Positions 54,366 to 64,000 of a stretch of 64,000 nucleotides of DNA are shown here, one piece after another. Source of the DNA: Hyposmocoma kahamanoa. Lineage: Eukaryota; Arthropoda; Insecta; Lepidoptera; Cosmopterigidae. The notes beneath the pieces were generated by a model that saw nothing but the letters and a program-made list of their open reading frames with translations, ran no database searches and had not been told where the DNA came from. The position numbers were made by a program, and so were the translations under genes. Within the stretch, counting starts at the first letter, position 1; every line of letters starts with the position of its first letter. The stretch is from positions 2,544,046 through 2,608,045 of the forward strand of contig NW_020653765.1 in NCBI RefSeq assembly GCF_003589595.1, in the 5' to 3' direction.

Positions 54366-56785
54366 TGGCGCATAACAGTGACAATTCTGTAGTATATTCA
54401 ACATTGAAATCAACAATTTCATTTCAGAGCGCTAGAACCACTTGCTCGATGTTATGAAATCTGAGCTTTTTTAAAACTCCGTTTACATATCAGCGTGACT
54501 ATACTAGAGTTTTTAGAATTTGGCTATTCATGTACGTCATTTACACGGTTCTAGTCGATAAAAACTAGATTTAGTCGGTCAGCCGTTCAAGTCATAGAGT
54601 GTTTTGCTGTCCACCCTGGAATAAGCAATAGACAAGTCAGCGGCACCATTCCTCAATCTTGAGGACCACAGCTTCTAGCTAAGGTCAGATTACACCTAGA
54701 AAATGTCGTGAATTAAGCGTGAATAAATTTTTGTTTAGAATATATAACAGATTTACTATTTGAAGGTTATACCTGTGTTAGTCTCGGAGCCACATACATA
54801 TTTATTATTTACGTAACACACGCCTTTGTTAAACACATGTGGTTTTTTAAATACTTAAAGCTTTTTAACAATATTTAGTTTCCAATACAAGCAAAAAGTA
54901 TATTCTCTTCAGCTCTATTATATTTTATTTGCGCCACCACGTTACCAGTGGAAATTGACCCTAAAAACCCTAATTACATGGGGTTTATTGCATTAATCGA
55001 TTCGTCAATTATCAACTAAATTAAATAAAAAACTGTACTATAAAACATTTTGTCTATAATTATTTTAAAAAGTACACATGTACACAATGCAACTATATAC
55101 ATTACAATGAGAACTATTTAAGAAGCTTTATGCGAAATTCTTTAATTATTAATTACCTAATACAATAAAACGTATACAATCTTTCTTATTAACTACCTAT
55201 AACAGTCCTCACTCTGTTTGGGTGCTACGTCTATTGTCGTATGTGATACGTGTTGTAACGCGTTTGAGAATCAGCTCATTTAAACTGCCTATTGGGAAAG
55301 ACAGCCAAAAGGTTAGGATTAATATTCTATATTTCCAGCTCAGTGCTGCCGTTCAAGTTATAGCCAAAACTTTTGACAAAACGTTGGATTCAATGGCAAC
55401 AACGAGTGGACTATCTTTCACCTTATGCTGTTGTCAGCTGATAAGTGGGGTTTCACCCTAACGCACGCTAGTTTCTAGTCTCGTGAACTACACTAATAAT
55501 TAAGTTACACTAGATAAAATACTTATACATAATAGTCGAACTTAATTACAGTGCTATTTTAAGTCAAAGTGTCGAAGTTATTTGAGTTTTGAGGAAGTTG
55601 ACGATTACATTCTAACCTGTTGCTTTTTCATGTTATATAAATCTGATATTATATAAAGTTTTGTACCTTAGTATTGTGTGTCTTTTTTGAAGACAGAGTA
55701 AAATAACAGTTCTTTGCGAAAAAGTATTGCTCACTTGCGAGCAGCTAGTGATTGCAGTCGATAAATATTCTATCGACTATCGACTGAATATTGGTCACGC
55801 TTATGGAATAATTACGAACTTGTTTCATTTGAATCATCCTCGACAAATTATTCATCCAATTACTGAGCACAAGTTCGTTTGAATTGTAAATTTTTGCAAG
55901 TTCATACATACCTACGCGGTATTTAGAACTATGTTTATGAACAATACAAAGAGGAGACACATTTTAATGATTTTCATTTAAATTCAATACAGATAATCAA
56001 ATCCGGCTATTCTTGTTAAAATGTATATGAAAAAAAAAATTATCTCGATACTAGTAGACCAACTGTCAAAATAAGAATAAAGAATGCAATAACATATTAG
56101 TAATCATTGGAACGTCGTAACATTCCCAATTCAATAATTTTTGGTAAATGTTTATCTTCTTTCACAGTCTATCGACAAAACTATCGACAACAACTTTATG
56201 GAAACTGGCAACCCTTCAAATGTCATTTTACTCGATCTTCAAAAAATACATTCTTTAGATACAAGGTTAAAATTTGAAGCGCTTTACCAGGTTAAAGTTT
56301 CGCCACAATAGTTATATCCATTCGTTTCCGTTAAAACTCAAAAGACTTTAGAATTTGGATTAAATTACTGTGAAGACCATATACTAAATCTATGGTGAAG
56401 ACCTAGTAGTGAAATAGTCAATAATTTAATGTATTAACAAAACCTATCTCATTACAACTTAAACAAATCCCAATATAATCTTTAGGTATGAATAAGTAAA
56501 ATTATTCTCACTATTACTACCTACTTAAAAGATTTTGAACTATATTAACATATTAAAACAAAAATCACAATCATATTTTTACTATATTCCTATGAATATT
56601 AAAAATGTAACATACCACACCTTTCCATGTAAAAGTTTGTTTCATTCAAAAAATGAAATTAAAATGAGCATACCAAAGAAGTCATTCAGTCTTGAAAACA
56701 TTCATTTTATGTAACATGTTGTTTTGATGAACTTATTTTCTAACGTGTTAGCTAACCTAAAGTAGAATTGCTAAATATATAAATT
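54366..56785. other. intergenic, no feature recognised
   Basis: AT-rich. Several short open frames, none with a recognisable domain or splice-consistent exon. Confidence 0.4.
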
Positions 56786-56787
56786 GC

Positions 56788-56927
56788 TTAGGGTACGTAC
56801 AAACCTGTTCGCATGCCGCTCGCGCGCCATAATGCGATTCTTGCATGCGATGTGATTACAGAGCCGCAATTAATTGCACGCGTGCAGCGTGCACGCAGCA
56901 CATTCACCAGATTTGTGCGCACCCTAA
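56788..56927. mobile_element. GC-rich MITE, about 20-base inverted ends
   Basis: TTAGGGTACGTACAAACCTG and the inverse of the right end (TTAGGGTGCGCACAAATCTG) differ at four places. 140 bp, CG-rich interior with GCACGCGTGCAGCGTGCACG. Confidence 0.65.
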
Positions 56928-57207
56928 CGCTTGTATCGCACAACCCTATATAGGGGTCCCGTGGCCAGCAGTAGGATGTTTAAGTCATAAGTATAACGTA
57001 GCTGAGCGATATATCTGCCAGAAAGCTATAAAAAACTTTCATAAGCACAGCAAAGACAATTTTGGGGCTATTCAAGGCTAGCGAATAGATAAGATCGTTG
57101 GTCATCTCTTTGCTTAATATTAGGCGAGATTGTCTATTTTACATAAAATAAAACGGCATGCTGGACTTAATACTTAAGATTGAAATTGAACACAATGTCA
57201 CTCACTT

Positions 57208-57691
57208 GCATCGAGTATATAACCAGAAATAGAGACGAAATGTCATTATATTGTTTGAAAACTATTATGCCAAATCATTACGGTGACAACTGCGATTGGC
57301 CAGCCCGAAACTGAAGCAATTGACGGGTGTCATCAATTGTTTCACTTCTGATCGTCCAGTTTAACTTGAGCTTTGCTAGAATGGACGAAAATTGAAAAAT
57401 TACATATTTAATTATCGATGAAATGTCATTCCGTTTGTTTTGTAATTAGATGTTTTGCTATTTTTTCCCACAACAGCGAATGGAACAGCCTCCATTGTTA
57501 GTCTTTATTACAATAAATACAGAATATTCATGGAATATACTGAGACGTACACACAGGTCAGTTGTTGCACTATTCAGCTTTCTAATTTGTGATTTCAGCG
57601 CAAACGAGGGTTGACAGGCCCATTTGCCTGATGAGTCGCCAGGAATGGAGGGCCCTTATTTCGTCTCTATTTCTGGTTATATACTCGATGC
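57208..57691. mobile_element. MITE with perfect 34-bp terminal inverted repeats
   Basis: 57208-57241 (GCATCGAGTATATAACCAGA...GAAAT) is the exact inverse of 57658-57691. TCACTT flanks it at 57202-57207 and 57692-57697, a likely 6-bp target duplication. The 484 bp carry no coding frame. The perfection of the ends suggests a young, non-autonomous DNA transposon. Confidence 0.88.
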
Positions 57692-57784
57692 TCACTTGTA
57701 ATTAGGAAGAGCCAAAGTTCAAAGTTTGATACCGTGTAGTTAGTTTATTAAGAACTGACGGGAAAACTAGACTAAAGGGAAAAC

Positions 57785-57960
57785 TTTTGCCAACTAGAGT
57801 CAAGCAAATGTTGCTAGATAAAAGGTTTAAAGTAGCTAATTATCGCTAAAACTGTATTTCCATTCCATATGAAACATTAATCTTTTATCTTATGAGTATG
57901 ACTTTCGTTATAAGGTTCATTTCGTTGCAAGTTTATGCGAAGTATTATATATATTATTTC
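57785..57960 (+). repeat. repeat family J, copy 2
   Basis: CCAACTAGAGTCAAGCAAAT, GGTTTAAAGTAGCTAATTAT, CATTCCATATGAAACATTAA and AAGGTTCATTTCGTTGCAAG parallel 11.46-11.60 kb. Confidence 0.5.
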
Positions 57961-57964
57961 GGGT

Positions 57965-58828
57965 TACCATGGCTAGCTTGGACATAAATATAGCATCACA
58001 TTTTCATCCACATCGCTGATATTATCATTAGTTTTTTCGAATCGAGAGAAAATAAATGTGCTAAATTTAAATCGGGGAACAACGCACAAGTCGGAAAGTT
58101 GGCCGCTTTTGTAATTTCACGATCTTAACACTGAGATCATTAGCCACTTGAGAATGCATTAAAGCGGCAACAGAGAGATGCTGGGTACCTACCACGAGTT
58201 TACGCTGACAGTTGTCGTCGAAAACGCATGAAAAAATTGCAATATGTTATTATTTGTTGTGACCGCAAGAGACGTTATAAAAATTGCCATACAAAACTGT
58301 GAAGTACTTTACAAGGTCGCTGGGGACAACTTTCACTGTAAACTAACGATAATGGCACTGAATTCTGTTCTTGATTAAATAAAATTTTGATCGATTTGAT
58401 TCTCCGTGATCCTGCGAGTCTGGTTTTGGAATCACGCTACAGCGCCCATATACAGGACTATTAGTCTTCACGATCCGTCGTTTCAGACTATCGAAACGAT
58501 GACGAATCGCTGGTGTACTATGTGTAAGTCGTTAACGATGATAACGCCAAGGCATTAGCGACGGGTCGACATAATTATCGTGACGATCGTCGAAACGAGA
58601 AATCATCTATATATGAGGGCTTTAACGTGCTTCACACACCGCGATTTCTAAGGAAATTCGTTCAATTTCTTAAAAAAAATTCGGTTGATAGAAATGTCAA
58701 CATTCTCGTTACATACCACGCGAAAATAATGTGTGCTGGATGATAATTCAATTATGTCCCACAACACTATCAAGAAAAACATTACCCTCCTAGGGCAGTT
58801 AGGTAATGACGCCACTACAAACGAAAAG
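57965..58828. other. downstream of Gcn5, no gene recognised
   Basis: Contains GACGATCGTCGAAACG-type short self-complementary stretches near 58.46-58.60 kb. Probably includes the Gcn5 3' UTR (read on the minus strand). Confidence 0.35.
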
Positions 58829-58829
58829 T

Positions 58830-58916
58830 CTAATCGACCTGGTAGCCGGCAGCGGCGGCGATCTCCGTGGCGAAGAACGCGTCGAAGCTGAACGGCGACG
58901 GGGGTACAGGCTGTAA
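58830..58916 (-). other. in-frame GC3-rich extension after the Gcn5 stop
   Basis: Directly after the Gcn5 TGA the same frame stays open for 28 codons, LQPVPPSPFSFDAFFATEIA then AAAGYQVD, to TAG at 58830-58832. Nearly every codon ends in G or C, unlike the AT-rich DNA around it. Possible explanations: stop-codon readthrough, part of an alternative terminal exon (a TTACAG stands just before CCTGTACCCC), or chance. See findings. Confidence 0.3.
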
Positions 58917-63480
<4,564 letters not shown>

Positions 63481-63578
63481 TTATTTAGTGAAGAGAGCTG
63501 CGTTTATTCCGTGGCAGCGCCAGCGGTACATCGGATGCTTGTCAATCCGTTGTAACGTGCATTTGTGAATGTTTAGTA

Positions 63579-63869
63579 CAGGGTTTCTTAACCTTTTTCT
63601 TGTCATGGACCCCTCTCAAAATGTCAAAGAGCCCACGGACCTCTTCCGAAAAGATGAAGAAGAAAGACTCGTGTGATGCATTGACGAGCGTCTCGCTCAT
63701 TGCAATAATGGATGGCCGTCAAAGGGTGCGAAAATTCAAAAAGGTCACGCGCACAGTACCCATGTGCTCACAACATATTATATACCAAATGTTACATTAA
63801 TGTTAGGTAGGCTCGCCGTGGGCCCCCGGCGTTAATTACACGGACGCCTTAGAGGTCCATGGACCACAG
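63579..63869 (+). mobile_element. hAT-like MITE family F with 8-bp target duplication
   Basis: GTTTAGTA occurs at 63571-63578 and 63870-63877. The ends are CAGGGTTTCTTAACC and the inverse CTGTGGTCCATGGACC, matching weakly in the C-A/T-G-x-GG pattern of hAT termini. 291 bp, and the open frame inside has no transposase similarity. A partial relative is at 34.0 kb. Confidence 0.7.
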
Positions 63870-63894
63870 GTTTAGTAACTTTGCTTTAATAGAA

Positions 63895-64000
63895 TACCAC
63901 TCGCTAACGGTGAAGAAAAACATCGTTATAAAACCTGTACGTCAAAGACATTTCACAACTCTTGGAAAACGTGTTAATTCCCCAGCCGATGGGATTCAAG
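63895..64000 (+). repeat. SINE family E, partial at right edge
   Basis: ACCACTCGCTAACGGTGAAG, AACATCGTTATAAAACCTGT and CCCCAGCCGATGGGATTCAA. Cut by the window end. Confidence 0.5.

Overview
This window is AT-rich nuclear DNA from an insect, most likely a butterfly or moth. It holds two conserved, many-exon animal genes with short GT-AG exons, embedded in dense SINE, LINE, MITE and DNA-transposon debris. Several of the repeat types have sequence features I associate with lepidopteran genomes, but that attribution is from memory and not from a search. A 400-base run of N (18531-18930) marks an assembly gap.

Layout. 1-16.8 kb: repeats only. These include a LINE with an uninterrupted 900+ codon endonuclease/reverse transcriptase frame (2.7-6.0 kb), a Tc1/mariner relic with terminal repeats and TA duplications (9.1-9.8 kb), several tRNA-derived SINEs, and a GC-rich patch near 10.1-10.3 kb. 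16.8-43.1 kb, plus strand: the goliath (gol/RNF150-type) transmembrane RING-H2 ubiquitin ligase. I place ten confident coding exons plus one proposed 20-nt microexon; the signal-peptide exon is not found. Its introns (one of 13.4 kb) hold SINEs, MITEs, an RTE fragment with a clean 14-bp target duplication, a Penelope-like GIY-YIG relic and a ~90-bp tandem repeat. 43.1-58.8 kb: intergenic, holding a frameshifted mariner (49.0-49.9 kb) and a structurally complete Transib transposon (51229-54360), the superfamily related to the RAG1 recombinase. 58.8-63.5 kb, minus strand: the last six coding exons of the histone acetyltransferase Gcn5/PCAF (end of the catalytic domain, linker, bromodomain); the rest lies beyond the right edge.

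The two genes converge (gol plus, Gcn5 minus) and have no evident functional link. gol encodes an endosomal/secretory-membrane ubiquitin ligase with a lumenal PA domain. Gcn5 encodes the chromatin acetyltransferase of SAGA-type complexes.

Best leads: (1) the Transib element, with 13-bp terminal repeats, a CGACG target duplication centred in a 15-bp palindrome, and a transposase whose three catalytic residues are intact and which is broken only by one TGA and one homopolymer frameshift; (2) an in-frame, GC3-rich 28-codon extension directly after the Gcn5 stop; (3) the 20-nt gol microexon needed to keep frame; (4) several MITEs with perfect or near-perfect long terminal inverted repeats.
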